A DNA stretch of 64,000 nucleotides from assembly GCA_004794785.1 (NCBI GenBank), contig SJOL01008668.1:411967-475966 (forward strand), in the 5' to 3' direction. The stretch is from Opisthorchis felineus. Lineage: Eukaryota > Platyhelminthes > Trematoda > Opisthorchiida > Opisthorchiidae. The translations under genes were made by a program, and so were the position numbers. Positions 20,246 to 32,600 of this stretch are shown here, piece after piece. The notes under the pieces were generated by a model. It saw only the letters and a program-made list of their open reading frames with translations. It had not been told where the DNA came from and did not search any database. Numbering within the stretch: the stretch's first letter is position 1; each line of letters starts with the position of its first letter.

Positions 20246-23200
20246 AGTTTGTCGTCATGCTAGGCTCAGTTTACAAATCAGTGTTCATCACAACCCTGCA
20301 CACCTTTTCTTCATGTGTATTTCACCGTTTCCCACCATTAAGTCGGTGAGTTACTTCATGGATACGTGCTTTGCGCTACTTGGTGCATTTTCTCATTCTT
20401 ACCGAATGATGTATGTGACTTGATCTGATTCTACACCACGTTCACACAGTGTCCTAGGACACGTATCCCAATGTGTATAAAGAACAGTAGCTAAATATTG
20501 CGCAAGCGAAAGGGAAAGAAACGGGGGGAAGCTTAAATCGAATCGCAGGTCAAATTGGCCACCAAGACAACTCGGATGCTTGCACTGTGATAACGACTGT
20601 AGATAATTAAGCTGAAGAATAGGATCCCCTAGCATCACCTATTTCCCCACGGGAATGCCCTTTTTTCCTTCGTCATAAGAGATTACGTCTTCATGAAAAC
20701 TCTTTTGCATGGTTGCGGTTCTAGTTTGGCCAGGTGGCACGTGGAGGTCCTTCACAATGATTTAGGTGGCAGGTCAGCTACCATTTAGGAGGCCGACACG
20801 TACATATCATTCATGCTTTCGAAGAAGTATTGATCAGTCGACTCCAGACGAAAGAAAATATTTCACTGTAGCTTCAATCGAGCGTACAACGCAAACGATA
20901 CAATTCCTGCCAGTGACCCGTTCCACATGGAGAAGATCCTTCCAAAGTGATATTCTGTACTCCAAAAACGGTGTTTTCTTGATGAGGCTTATGCGTAATT
21001 GGTATCTTATTCTAAAATATTTCTCATTGGCTGTTTGTTTAGACATTTTATCATTTGTCTAGGCCGGTTTTGTGCTGATGAGGCGTGAAATATCAACAAT
21101 GTGGCGAACATATTGAAGAATACAGACTGTAAGAGTGCCCGGGATAATTTCCACTTTATTGATTAAGACATTCACTAGTCCAGTGCTTTAAAAAGACTGT
21201 TAAACACTGAAAGTAGCAGAAAATTTACCAACCTATTCATAAGAGACTCTTCAATTTGTGACCCAGATATTTTCGGAACCCAAAACCGCTATCTTGATAC
21301 GGTAAGTGACACTTGCGCCTCCTCAAATTCAGTCATTTGGGCAATAATGTGGCTCGAACTAACGCACCACGGATGCGGGAAACCGATTCTCCTTGTATTT
21401 TTTATTTTCGACTTGAATTATAAACTCAAGTAAAATTGTTCATCTAGACTCTAAGAATAACGTAAATTTGAAGGAACTCTCAACAGCAAATGGATGATTA
21501 CTGGTCTATCTTCTTGTCCACTTCGTCTAAGGAAGGCAAATTAAACTGTTAATTTACCTAACAGGGGCTGTACTTCTCAATCTTTCAAGGAAGATATATG
21601 TATATTCCTGAAGTCCCATGTATGTGACAGGTTGTCAGAACATTTGCACCACCGAATTGGTTAAACTTAACTAATTGCAGTGCATAAAGACCTAGAAGCG
21701 GCAACTAAAGAAGGCTGTTCTGTGAGACTGAAACTTGGAAGTCTCCGGGTTAGTTGTGCAAACTGACTAGTTAATTTTTCCACTAGAACGTTCAGGTATA
21801 TAAATGTTCGAAGGCATTCCTAGTTCGATTGCAAGATATTACTGATGAGATATCTGAGTGGACAGGGTGAACAACATTCAGAACAAGCAGAAAAGAACGC
21901 ATGGGTGTGACTCACAAGCGTGGAAGTAAACCTATGTTCTGTCCCTGAAACTTTAGGTTTCCTTCAGGAAAACGGAGGAATATCTTAAATATGTCAGAAA
22001 ATGACACGATAATGGTAGCATTACTATATGCTTACAATCAAATGAATAACTACGGAAGAAGCTGCTTTTGCCGTACCGCTGGATTGTTGGTTGGATTGTT
22101 TTTAGCGTAATCCAGGAGTGGTAGGAAGACGTAGCAAAACTTCGGGATTTAGCTGAGCTATCGTAACCAGTGAAGAAAGGAACGATAAACCCAAAACGGC
22201 ATCACTATTATCGCTGTGCAAGGAGACCGCCACGATGATACCACAATGGTGCAGTAGAGTGAGAAGATTGCTCAAAACTAAAAAGGCCGAACGACATGTA
22301 GATAGCTGAGTGACTTTCCAGATTGAGGAGTGCGTACAAAACATATATTCGGTTTGACAATTAGGAAGAATAAGACACCTAATTTATTTGGCTATCGGGT
22401 CTGGCTTGGCAAATTCTTCGTGTAGAGTGACTGTGGATGTGAAGATTGACGAGCTGGGAGGGAGCAGTACCGTTCCTTCAAGGTTATTTAATCATCCGTC
22501 CGTGGCAAGGTTATCGTCTGATCGATCAACTGCTGCCTTCAGCGTATTAGGACTTTAACTTGAGATAAACGACACAATCGGCGTAATTTATGCCGACTAA
22601 CCTGAATACAATAATTTGGATACCTCGGTAATTTGCAAGATCATTATCCAGTGTCCAACTGGCAGTGTGGTTAAAAGGAACAGCCGTAATGCACCTAACA
22701 AATTAAGGAATCGCTGAAACGATCTGGGCAATGTTCAGCAAAACAGCTAGATCAATGGAAATGAAAGTGACGTTGAATTTGGTAAAGCACTTTCTGGCAG
22801 GTTGTTGCAATATTGAGTGGTGTTCCAGCGGACGGCAACTCGTATTCTACCACGTAGGAAAACTTGTTGGGAACATATAAATAGGCATCCATCACGTGCA
22901 CTTTTTCGGAAGTGTTGTCTGAATGGGCTGATGTATTCAGCCTTGAGATTAACCGGTGCATGTTCCTCTTTAGGGATCGTACTTTAAAAGGGCTCCTTGA
23001 CATTTTCTCTCTAGTATGACTAAAGATCCTGCAAAGTTGCATGAGAAGTGCGCATTCCAGTATAGTTTGTGCCTTCACCCGTAGATCTACAGTTTTTCTT
23101 TCTATTGATGAGAATTTTACGGTAAAACTGCGAAGCGTAATATGGATAAGCGAGAGGTAAAGTAGCTTTCCCGAACGGTTCTCAGATGGTCACTGGTGTA

Positions 23201-26200
23201 ACCAGTTTCGGAAGTGGAATTACCTGTGTCGGAGTTTGAGTCAGTTGCATCACTTTATACTGAGATAGCGTGGTGTTATCCTGCGTTAACTACACCAGGG
23301 TTTTTCTTGAGGGAGGTGCCGCATAAATTAAACATTTGGTTAACCATTTTGCTCTGGGCTTTTTCCGCTCACTTGTAATAATTATGGGTAGGCATGAACG
23401 CGCAGCGCATGGAACAATTCGTGCGTTCAGCTGCCTGCAAATGTTTACTGACTGAGCCCAGTGATCTCTTCAGGCGAACTGGAAACTGACTGCCGGAGAT
23501 ATGGAAACATCATCTGCTCCAATTGGTGTCGATTAATTATACGGTGACTCTTGAGAGCGTGGTCTACCGTGAAACCGTTCCATTTCGGATGATTTCCCTG
23601 GTGTTTGGGTATGTATGGCTTATTGTAATGGGGACGGTACAGTAAACACCCAAAGCCTTTGGTTATGTTCTCAGTTGAGCAGCATTACCAACATGTTATA
23701 AGCACAAAATCCAGCTGTGGAAAATTCGGGTTAAATAGGTCTCTAATTGCAGAGCACACAAGAGCCTCACTATAGATACAAACTAGGCATAAGTAAACGT
23801 TGTCGTTCTTGCCAGAAAAGAGCGGAAACCTAACATAAACATAAGCTTGAACTGAGGGATTTGTACTGAATCAGGTCTGGAATTTTCAAGCCAATGAATA
23901 AATTCAAACTGGACAACAAGTTTATGCATTTCACAAAAATCTCGTCACGATTGTTGCAGTGAGTTGCAGTGATCGGCTAATCACCCGATGAATTCGTAGT
24001 GGTATGGAGTCTCCTCTGTCTTTAATGGTGTCCAGCTTAAAGACGGTGGGTAGATCATCATGTAGTGTATTACCGGTCTCTGTTTTATTGTATAGTCGTC
24101 TGGTTCGCGGCTTAGAACATTGGTCATCGCATGACGTTACTTGACAATTTCAACTCAGCATCCTCAGCATATATAGTGGCATAAATGTCAACCATGAAGC
24201 TTGACGGTAGTACTAAGACAGTTTTGAAAAGCCATTTAGCAGAAAGATATAAATAACAGGCACAAAAGGACCCGATGAGTGTTAACAGCGATTGCAGCTC
24301 AGTGTTGTGCGTGGCCTCTATCAACTGCCTCACGACTACCGATGTGACACCATAAATGATTTCAGTGGCATGCGATAGTGGACTGCTTGAGATTGTCGGA
24401 AACAGATGAGGTAAATTTCTTCTTTTTCGCGTTTGAAATGAATTGACAATTTGGCCAGTGTGTGGTTCACCACAAATTTGGCATAATTACTAGGCACCGT
24501 CAACAAAGTGCCGTAAGATCACGCCTAGAACCCTTTTGGCAGCTGGATTCGTGGATATCAGTACATGTCATTTTAGTATATATTGGTTTCTTTTAGTCCG
24601 TTAAACTGGTTCTCTTTGTTACCGGATTCCCAATGATATTCTTTAAAACGGTTCCGCGGCTTGTTTCCTGGAATCAGGTCCTGAAACAACCGGAGCTCAA
24701 CACCCAGGTTATTCTGAGTCTAAGACTTCTGGGTCATTCAATGTACAGTGGGGACAAAGAGGGCTTGTAGTGCGTGGACTAAAATATTTATACATCAACT
24801 AACGGCCGGTCCGTCTGTGATTTCAATATACTAAAACACAATTAAAAATCCACCGAAAATAATCGATCTTCCCGTTCTTATTCACATATGAAGGAATTAA
24901 ATTTAACACATCAAAAATGTTTTCAAAGTGTAGTTTAACAAAAGGAAACAAGAATATTTCATTCTAAATGCTTGTTTTAAAAAAGAACCTTTCCATTCTG
25001 TGTTTCTGATAGCATTTCGTGCATGCTCATAAGACTTCAAGCAAGTGATGTTCCCATAGGTCTTTCCATTGCGACGCTATCAAGTTATTCATAACCACCA
25101 GCTTGAAAATAAGATTTGATATGCTTAGAACATTTGATGTGAATATTCCCCACAAGCGTGGGGATGTACGGCGTGGTGAGCTGCGGAATCTCCACAGCCT
25201 TAAGGAAATAGACGTTTGTAAATATAGACTGAACGACATGGAGACGTATTGCTAAGTCTGAACTACTGGATTTCTCAAAGGTGGATGAAAGTGTCTAACC
25301 ACATTCTGTGTGCTGGGCTCTTGTAGGTTTCAGTAGGTTGACTAACCACTTGGTTGGTTCCAATGAGAAGACTCAGCAAGGGCCAGTTAATCAATAGTCG
25401 ACCGCGTAATTTGGATTGAAAGACGGTTGGCGGCATTTCCTGTCTCATGGCAAGTCATTCATACAGCTAATCAATCGCTCGTGGTAGAACGGTTAAATAT
25501 TCAAAGTACTAGCTGGAAGGTGACGGGTTCAGAACTCCCCAGATTTTCGTAGGATACGTACTGCAGATAATTTCCAATAAGGATGAAACAGCTGCACAGT
25601 GCTTCTCAGTTTTTCTCCGTAGATTAGCTATACTTACGCGACAAAATCGTCATTAAATTAGAAGGCTTATTCAGCCCTGGGTTGGACAAGCTGGTTCACG
25701 TACTTTAATTGGGTCATTCAAATGTAGCGTACTAAAACCTAGAGTTTTAAATTGGTCAAATTCAATCTGAAAAATGCACATTTGGAGAGACCCCTATATC
25801 CCGGGATAGTGCTTCACCATCATTCGTGTTGTTTGGTATTTATATGTTGCAAGGTTGCCAGAAATCGTGGACCGGTTCACGCGGATCCCATAAAGAAAGA
25901 CGAGCTATAAAACTATGAAACTAACTTTTCCTGATTGATTTAAAACATACCTCCAAAGTCATTTGTTGTCCATCTCCTGGGTCACGAAATTCTGGAGGGG
26001 GCATAGAGGACATCGTCATCTGAGACAAGCTTCCGCAATTCATTGCACCGGATATTATATTTGATAATTGTGGCTGCCACAGACACAATCACCCACATCC
26101 CAATTGGCTGCTAACAAGTTTGCTGATGCCGCCTGACACTAACACGGTAGTCACGGATCTGAAATCATCCTAGGTCGTCGGCACGCAACAGCCGTGTTTC

Positions 26201-28110
26201 GCAAACTTACAAGAACATGCCCCGTACTGTGGACGCGATGCCCTTTAAAATAGATCTGGGAGTCTGGAGTTGCCAAAAGTTGCGGAAATAATTGAGACCT
26301 TTGGTCTACCGACCTCTGTAGACACCTTTTCATCAGAGGTGCTGCAACTACGGAGGTATGTAAAACTTTATTTAACCTCCAGGGTCTCCGAAATCACAGA
26401 AGACTTTCAGGCTAGCCATTCCGAAGCATCGCTGTGCAGTCTACAAACGCATAGTGTGTTCCGGGTTGTGATATAATGGAGGTTAATTTATCGTTGAGAG
26501 CTTGCGGATTTGGTTGGTTGTTGGAAAACGAGGATAGTTTAGTCTGAAAAATTCAGGTCGGCATTGCACTCATTAGCAACTACCGAGGTTTTGAACGTAT
26601 CCTGGTAATCGGCTAGTTATTTCTTTGAAGGTGAGATTGAACGGGAATGTAGAAGCTAAGTACCACCTTTTGTAGGAAAGCCCGGAAAAATCAGACAACA
26701 TATGCTTTGGAAGTTCAGAGGAAATGAAGTGGGCAATATATCTGAGTGAGTTATTCGCCTTGCCCCTGAGGGTTTAATGTCCCGCTCAACATCAATTGTA
26801 ATTATTTCATCACTTATTAACAGCTTTGCTGGAAACATACTTTAACAGAGGAGACTGTTGGTAATAACCTTCCCAAGAGGGACCCAGAAAAGAAGAGGTC
26901 ATTTCCCTGAACAAACTACTGTATAGTGCTTCTTCAGCCATCATATAATGCACCCTGTTCCAGAAAATTCGTCACCCTGTAACGAGACGTAGAAATGACA
27001 TCCTATCAAAACGTCCAAGATTTATTTGTGTATATTTTGCAGTTATACTAGACCGTTTTCTAGGGAAACGAAAACACCCCATTTTGGATACCTAAAATAG
27101 TTCACAATGCTTAAGGGAGTTACCGATATAAGGGAAACGATGGTGAAAACCTTTGTGTGTTAACTGAAGAGATTCAAATAGTAAGTCGCACACCTACACA
27201 TACATGCTTCATATTTTCTCGAGTTCAGTTGTGTCCTGTAATAAATGGATTTGAATGCTTATTTGCAGAGTGTGGTAGGTTAATAAATCTATTGTTTGCT
27301 ACTGAGTATTTAACTGCACACATGTCTCTTTTGGCTGTCACATCTGAAGAAGGATTTATGGAATCTCGGGAGCTACGCCCATCTGGTGAGTCACGCATAA
27401 GACGAAACCGATTGCTGGCTTTCAACGATATCTCGTCAACAGTTGGAGTAGTTTCGTGTCAATAAATTTTGTTTGAAATTGCTTGGTATCGACATGGTAT
27501 ATTCAGTTGAAGAGTAAGAACCCGTTGCTCAATCTGAGGATATCTCACTTTGCATCTGAGCAGTAACTCCAGTTGTGTCCATTTTTGCTTTTAGGTGCGA
27601 GATATGATTATCAAAAGTTTGGAAGCTATACACACCTGACAATCCCCATAAAGGGCAACACAGGTAGCAAGCTACCAACGATTTTCGTCAGATTTACCAC
27701 ACTCATCTTGCAGGACCAACTATGGGCTTAATTTTGCAGGCCGAACTAAAGTTCAAATTTGTAACCATGCAAATCCAGTGGGATGTGAATACAAAACCGG
27801 CAGTTTTTCTGTCCTGGAGGGGAGAAGACCGATTTTAAGCATCGGTAGCCGCTTGTCACCTGTTTGAAATGGCAAGGATTTTGAAAAAGGTTGGCTATCT
27901 ACAGCTAAGTTTTGTGGTTGGAGACCGACTTGCCTACAATCAGAAATGCTTTGGGCATCTCCGTCTTTCAGACAGCTTGTGATGGATGTAATGTTACCCA
28001 CAAGCCTCATGTCGATGCAAACCTGAAAGGTTAAGACAACGGACAGAAAAGAGTTAAGACCAAGAGAGTGTAGCAATATTTTGTTGTAGGCGGTTGCGGG
28101 ATTTGCAGTG
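20246..28110. other. Long non-coding stretch
   Basis: About 7.9 kb with no recognisable gene apart from the tRNA-like repeat at 25477-25545. Short frames (for example 22752-23078 on -, 26270-26476 and 27157-27465 on +) match no family I know and lack clear splice context. It is probably intergenic or intronic sequence. Confidence 0.4.
25477..25545 (+). repeat. tRNA-like SINE head
   Basis: CTCGTGGTAGAACGGTTAA resembles an A box region, and GACGGGTTCAGAACTCCC resembles a B box with a disturbed TPsiC loop. It aligns loosely with the repeat at 6711. A canonical cloverleaf cannot be drawn, so a functional tRNA is unlikely. Confidence 0.4.
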
Positions 28111-28214
28111 TTCACATTCACATCACTCTCGTTTGAACAGTCGTCCTCCTCTAATGGGGCGAATATTTTGGTGAGTCCACACCAGAAAGGGGAAGCACTG
28201 GAGCCAAGTTTCAC
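27753..28214 (-). other. Unrecognised 153-codon open frame beside the palindrome
   Basis: An open frame of 153 codons whose first ~35 codons run through the left arm of the palindrome at 28111-28406. The predicted protein has no recognised domain. Because it overlaps a structural repeat, its 5' end is likely accidental; the remainder could be part of the repeat's host element. I would not treat it as a gene without transcript support. Confidence 0.15.
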
Positions 28215-28234
28215 TCTTATTAGAGCTCATCAAC
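28208..28234 (-). ncRNA. Hammerhead ribozyme-like core (- strand)
   Basis: On the - strand: GTTGATGAG, then stem II GCTCT-AATA-AGAGT, then GAAAC. Stem II pairs fully (with a terminal G-U) around a four-base loop. The first core base is U instead of the consensus C of CUGAUGA, and stem I pairing is poor, so cleavage activity is doubtful. Confidence 0.5.
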
Positions 28235-28276
28235 GCTGCATATCCGGAGTTCAAACCCCGGCTCGGTCGATGATAT

Positions 28277-28321
28277 GCACTACTGATGAGCCCTAATAAG
28301 AGCGAAACTAGATTTCAGTGC
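28277..28321 (+). ncRNA. Hammerhead ribozyme-like motif (+ strand)
   Basis: The core CTGATGA is intact at 28283-28289 and GAAA follows stem II (GCCCT-AATA-AGAGC, one C-A mismatch). Bases 28277-28281 (GCACT) are complementary to 28317-28321 (AGTGC), giving a possible stem I on the correct sides of the core. Stem III is weak (few pairs between CTAGA and TTT), so it may be a weakened, formerly self-cleaving ribozyme. Hammerheads of this kind are established in schistosome SINEs and in Penelope-like elements. Confidence 0.55.
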
Positions 28322-28406
28322 TTCCCCACTTTGGTGTGGACTCACCGGACTATTTGCGCCAGGACCGAAGGGCGACTGTTCAAACGAGAGTGATACCAAT
28401 GTGAAC

Positions 28407-29215
28407 AATTGTAGCATAAGCTGATTTCACTGTTTTGAAGAGCACTGAATTTACATCACTCTTCACTCCATAGGGTTCTCTGAATGCTTTTCAGACTAGA
28501 CAAATTCAGCTTAAACGCTTAACATAGTAGCACAGTAACCAGTTTCACTAAGTAATAGTGGGAGAATGTCATCTCAGCCCACCAGTTAACCGTGAAATTA
28601 TGCGCCTGCTTAGCAGGTGCACTCAAAAGCTGACCACATTCATAAAATTGTTTTTTTGAGAGATGCGTACAAAGGTTTCGTCCTCACTGCAAAAGCCGCC
28701 GATAGCTATAGGGCGGTAAAACAGCACTCACGGCTATTAATTTCGAATTCATGACGCACACCACCACTCTCCTATTGTCCAAAGAATCATATTAAGTGGA
28801 AACCGAAACCCCACACTTGCTGGGGGCTTACCGCTGTTTTCCTGCCAACAGGTGCGGATGCCGCTGAATACCCATTCAGTTCATGTGGCAGCAATAATAA
28901 GTCTGTACGGTTTTTGTTTTCAGACCACAAAGTGGGTTCCATAGAAATCTGCAAAAAAATCTTATCACAGGATTACGGGTTGGATGGGTCAGCGGAACAG
29001 GTAAAAAGACAAAAAACATTTTGAAATGTCATCTCACTAATTCCAAGCCAGCCCATGGTTTACCTCACGGGGCTTTATAGATGATAATCTTGTGACAGCC
29101 ACTGAGATGCGACATATTCGTCAGCTCATTCAGAGCATGCAACTCAAATCCTGCTGTAAAATGTGAAAACGAATTTGGTAACTCCCTGTGACTTCTTGGC
29201 ATCCCGGTTTGCATA
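28407..29215. other. No gene recognised
   Basis: There is no open frame of interest and no recognised repeat between the palindrome and the next dispersed repeat. Confidence 0.35.
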
Positions 29216-29602
29216 ACTAGTAGGGCTGTTTAAAATTCTTCGAAAAACCACGGTCATTTTCATCTTTCCAGGAGCTAATGAGGTGGGCGCAGTTCGTGAG
29301 TTTTCCGTCAACACTACGTTCTGTTCAAACCCAAACCGTAGAGAATTCGCCAGCTAAACTCGCTGGTATACCAATTCGGTTTCCACGGAAGACTCACCTG
29401 AATCTCAGCTAAATTACGCATTTCTTCGACTGAATGTGTGCACAAAGGCAACCTCGTGCTTCAGTTGTCACGATAGTCGAGATATAGCGGTGTATTGCCC
29501 AGAGGGGATACATCATTCATAAGCCTACCAAAAATTCTTTGGCAGCCCGCGATCGGTTTCGACCTCTCTGGGGTTAATCAGGTAGGCCTGGTCCTCCGGT
29601 TT
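29216..29602 (+). repeat. Dispersed ~300-bp-period repeat, copy A of near-identical pair
   Basis: This 387-bp segment is about 98% identical to 35009-35396. It contains two successive blocks of the type GG.G.TAAT.AGGTGGGCGCAG, about 300 bp apart, so it spans slightly more than one monomer. Internal blocks (GAAGACTCACCTGAAT, GATAGTCGAGATATAGCGGTG) recur in other family members. It is cut at 29602, where the 35-kb copy continues. Confidence 0.75.
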
Positions 29603-32600
29603 GCACTTGTTAAATGTAGTATCTACAGAGAGTCAGCATGGTTGTGTCAATATATGCACGTCTCCACTTGCCCCCTTTGAATTACAGAAGGAACTTCATG
29701 AAGACGTTGTTTATTAGAGCATGTCGGATTTTTGCACTGGTGTGTGTTGTCGATGGATCGGACCTATTTAAGAGGTCCCTGGAACAAAACGGTTGTGTTT
29801 CGCGTTTCACTGGGACACGCGCAAATGAAGCAGTTAAACCAAGCAAGCGTGACGCTATATCTAAGAAGCCTATCTAGCACGAGTTCCTCTAAAAAGTAGA
29901 CAGTCGATGACAATAGTAGGACAGGGCTTTAGTGGCGACAGTGAACCGGAAATGCAGTCCGAAAGAACTACATGTTTTCAAATTGACTCAGGGATTGATA
30001 CCGTTCCCTATCAAAAGTGAGTAAACTACTAGAGTCGTATCACACAGTGCATACCAGAAACCACGTCGCCGACAATCAGCTCATCTGCCAACCGATCCTG
30101 GCCTATCTGTTCCCATCGAACGCAAGCAAGCATGCGACTATGTGATAGTTCTACCGGTTGCAGTATTGAACAAACCGCAGACGGGTCTCAGGATCACTGG
30201 CTATTCGTCGTTATTTCTAGACGTACCGCTTCCAAACAGTCAACACCAATACATGCACTGCATTCCTCCATATCCCACTGGCAACGACGTTTTTTGAAAA
30301 ACATGTACTCTGAAGTGCTTGAGAGTAATAAGCCCTAGGAATAGCACCTAATCCCCATATATTGAGACAACCTTCAACAGATCTTGGTGACTGACTTTTG
30401 CTGCTATTCGTGGCTAATAACCCTTTGTCTGTGATATATAACCGTCTGTTTCTTCCCAGGCTGGATGTTGTTCCACTATGACATTCGCGGGACTACTTGC
30501 GAAAGACTCTTGCTTTCCAAAGTCTACGAGGCATGTTTTAAAATTCGGCAAGATTTTTAGTTCAGCCGTTGTTCCTCTGGTCGGAAAACACAAGTACCTT
30601 TGCACTGAACCATTCCTGTCAGGATTTTGAGGATAAAAAACATCCGATCCACCCGGTTTTGCCCGAGGTGAATTATACTTCAATAAAACAAATAAATGTC
30701 TGCACCGAAACTCACTGTAATCCCATCTTCTCCGGTGTGGACAAATCCCTTGTCGAGAGCAAAATGATGATGAATTGCCTACGGCTAAAACCTTCCGCTT
30801 GATTAATCCCCTGTTCTAACATTCGTCCATTTCGTGATAGGCTTTTAGTGTGATTATCTGAAAGCGCTGTGATTTTGCTTGCTGGATATCCCCTTGGATG
30901 AAAAAAGTCTTCCTCTACGTCATATTTACTTGTTGGTCTCCATGGATGTCTTAGATTTTACATCACTCTGATCCCACTTCTACATGAAGATCACTGTGCT
31001 GTCGTAAGTTCCTACTTCTCCTGTGTCGGTATACGCTGCTGCAGTGTTTCACGCAGTTTTTTTCACTTCAGCATTCCAGCATTTGGCATGTGGGTGTCGG
31101 AAGAATGCGTACCGAAAGGTAGTCTGTCCACCCGTATGCGGGAGGAACACAGAATGCTGAAGGTTGACTGTTGGCACGTGTTAAGTTTCGCGTGAGCCGA
31201 ATCCGGCAAGCCAGCTAGTTAATCAGTGATTTTGCTCGATATTGATTAGCAAGTCACTACAGTCAGACAAACAAAATCTCTGATAATGAACGAAATGTTT
31301 TGTGAATGCCTGCAATCCAGTATACTGGCCAGTATTCAACCGCCTTATCCAGTGAATCTATTTGCACAACCAGAATAGAACAAATTTTAAGGATCTCTAA
31401 CTGATGAGACCCACGCGGTTTGCAATTCAGCCGTTTTGGGAATGCATTAAGCATAACTAAACAGAAGTTTTTAGCATTGTGGTTAAAGTTAGGTGAACTA
31501 ACGAGGAATCCTTTAAGCATCCTTCATTTCTGAATGGAATTTTGGCGAGAAGAATCAGTATCAAAAGTCCAGAAAGTGAGATATAGGAAACATGCAACTC
31601 CCCTGTGGGCCAGTTTGGCGTTACAGGGATGGAAGCACTTCGGCATTCTTGTCAAGAATTAGTGTTAACCCGAAGCTTCCAGACAGTTTGCTTAGTGAAT
31701 TATCCAAATAACAGTGAATAAGCTACCAGGAGCAATCGCATATTTTGTACAACTTAAGTGGTTCGTGTAGAACGGGATCTGGTGTCAGGTGCGAGAGGCA
31801 AACCCAGTAAAGCATATCAACGGAAAGTCAAGTTCAGCTTTATTAAAAACCTAACCTAAGCTGGCAGATTTGAACTGGTTACTGGTAATTTGTAGGGCCT
31901 TGACATTTTGAAATTGACAAATCGGAGCCAACTTTACTACACTAGGCCTCAAAGAGGAACATGAAGGCGTCAGACAGGTAGTCGGTGGACGAAAGCGGGG
32001 GGGGGGGTGATCGTTTGACGACTATCAACGAAAATACTGATACCACGGTAGGACAAAACACACTTATTAGATCCTTTCAAAATGACTTTTCTTGGACCGT
32101 AGGGTCTTGTTCGTCCTTTTATTAGAAATTCACCTCATAAACTGCACTTTCTATGATCTTTTTTGCACTTTGATTGGTGGAATGAAAAACATCCGTTGCA
32201 ACACTTGACTACATTTGGTCACGGCAGGTTACAGTGCGTCAGGCGCTGGCAATAATACCTGGCATGTCATCATATATGTTGGCGAAATGTCAAACGTTCT
32301 GTCATTTCCTTGCATGGTGTCGTGTTGCACCCGCGGCAGTTACCGTTAGGAACACCAAGGAAAATTGAACATTAACGCGCTAACAAAAGTTTTATACTAG
32401 GAGGTACAACAGCATGACATGTGCGCGGACTAAAGACAGAGCGTCAAATTTGATAACGACCTCGATCTTCGCGCTCAAGTATGCTGTTTGTCAACCGGAA
32501 ACGGCTATTTGAGCTTTGAAGTCAGTTGGGAGTCAGAGTGCTTCAAAAACCTCTACTTTATCTAGTTACGTTCGATTACCGGGAACCTGGTTCGCTAGTG

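Larger units (their letters stand above)
28111..28406. repeat. Palindromic repeat with opposed hammerhead-like cores
   Basis: Arms of about 122 bp (28111-28232 and 28284-28406) are inverted copies of each other at roughly 80% identity around a 51-bp centre. The centre contains GAGTTCAAACCCC (28247-28259), a good match to a pol III B box. Each arm begins, next to the centre, with TGATGAG...GAAAC, the core of a hammerhead ribozyme. This fits a tRNA-derived SINE of the schistosome Sm-alpha type, or a Penelope-associated ribozyme repeat, that has inserted or been copied head to head. Confidence 0.65.

Noticed and set aside
21068..21095. Hammerhead core (GCTGATGAGGCGTGAAAT)
   Set aside because: No pairable stem II between CTGATGA and GAAA and no stem I partner.
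25477..25545. tRNA gene
   Set aside because: The TPsiC loop is disturbed (GGTTCAGAACTCC) and the acceptor arm is absent.
31997..32007. Run of 11 G
   Set aside because: A single homopolymer without other G-tracts close enough for a convincing G-quadruplex.
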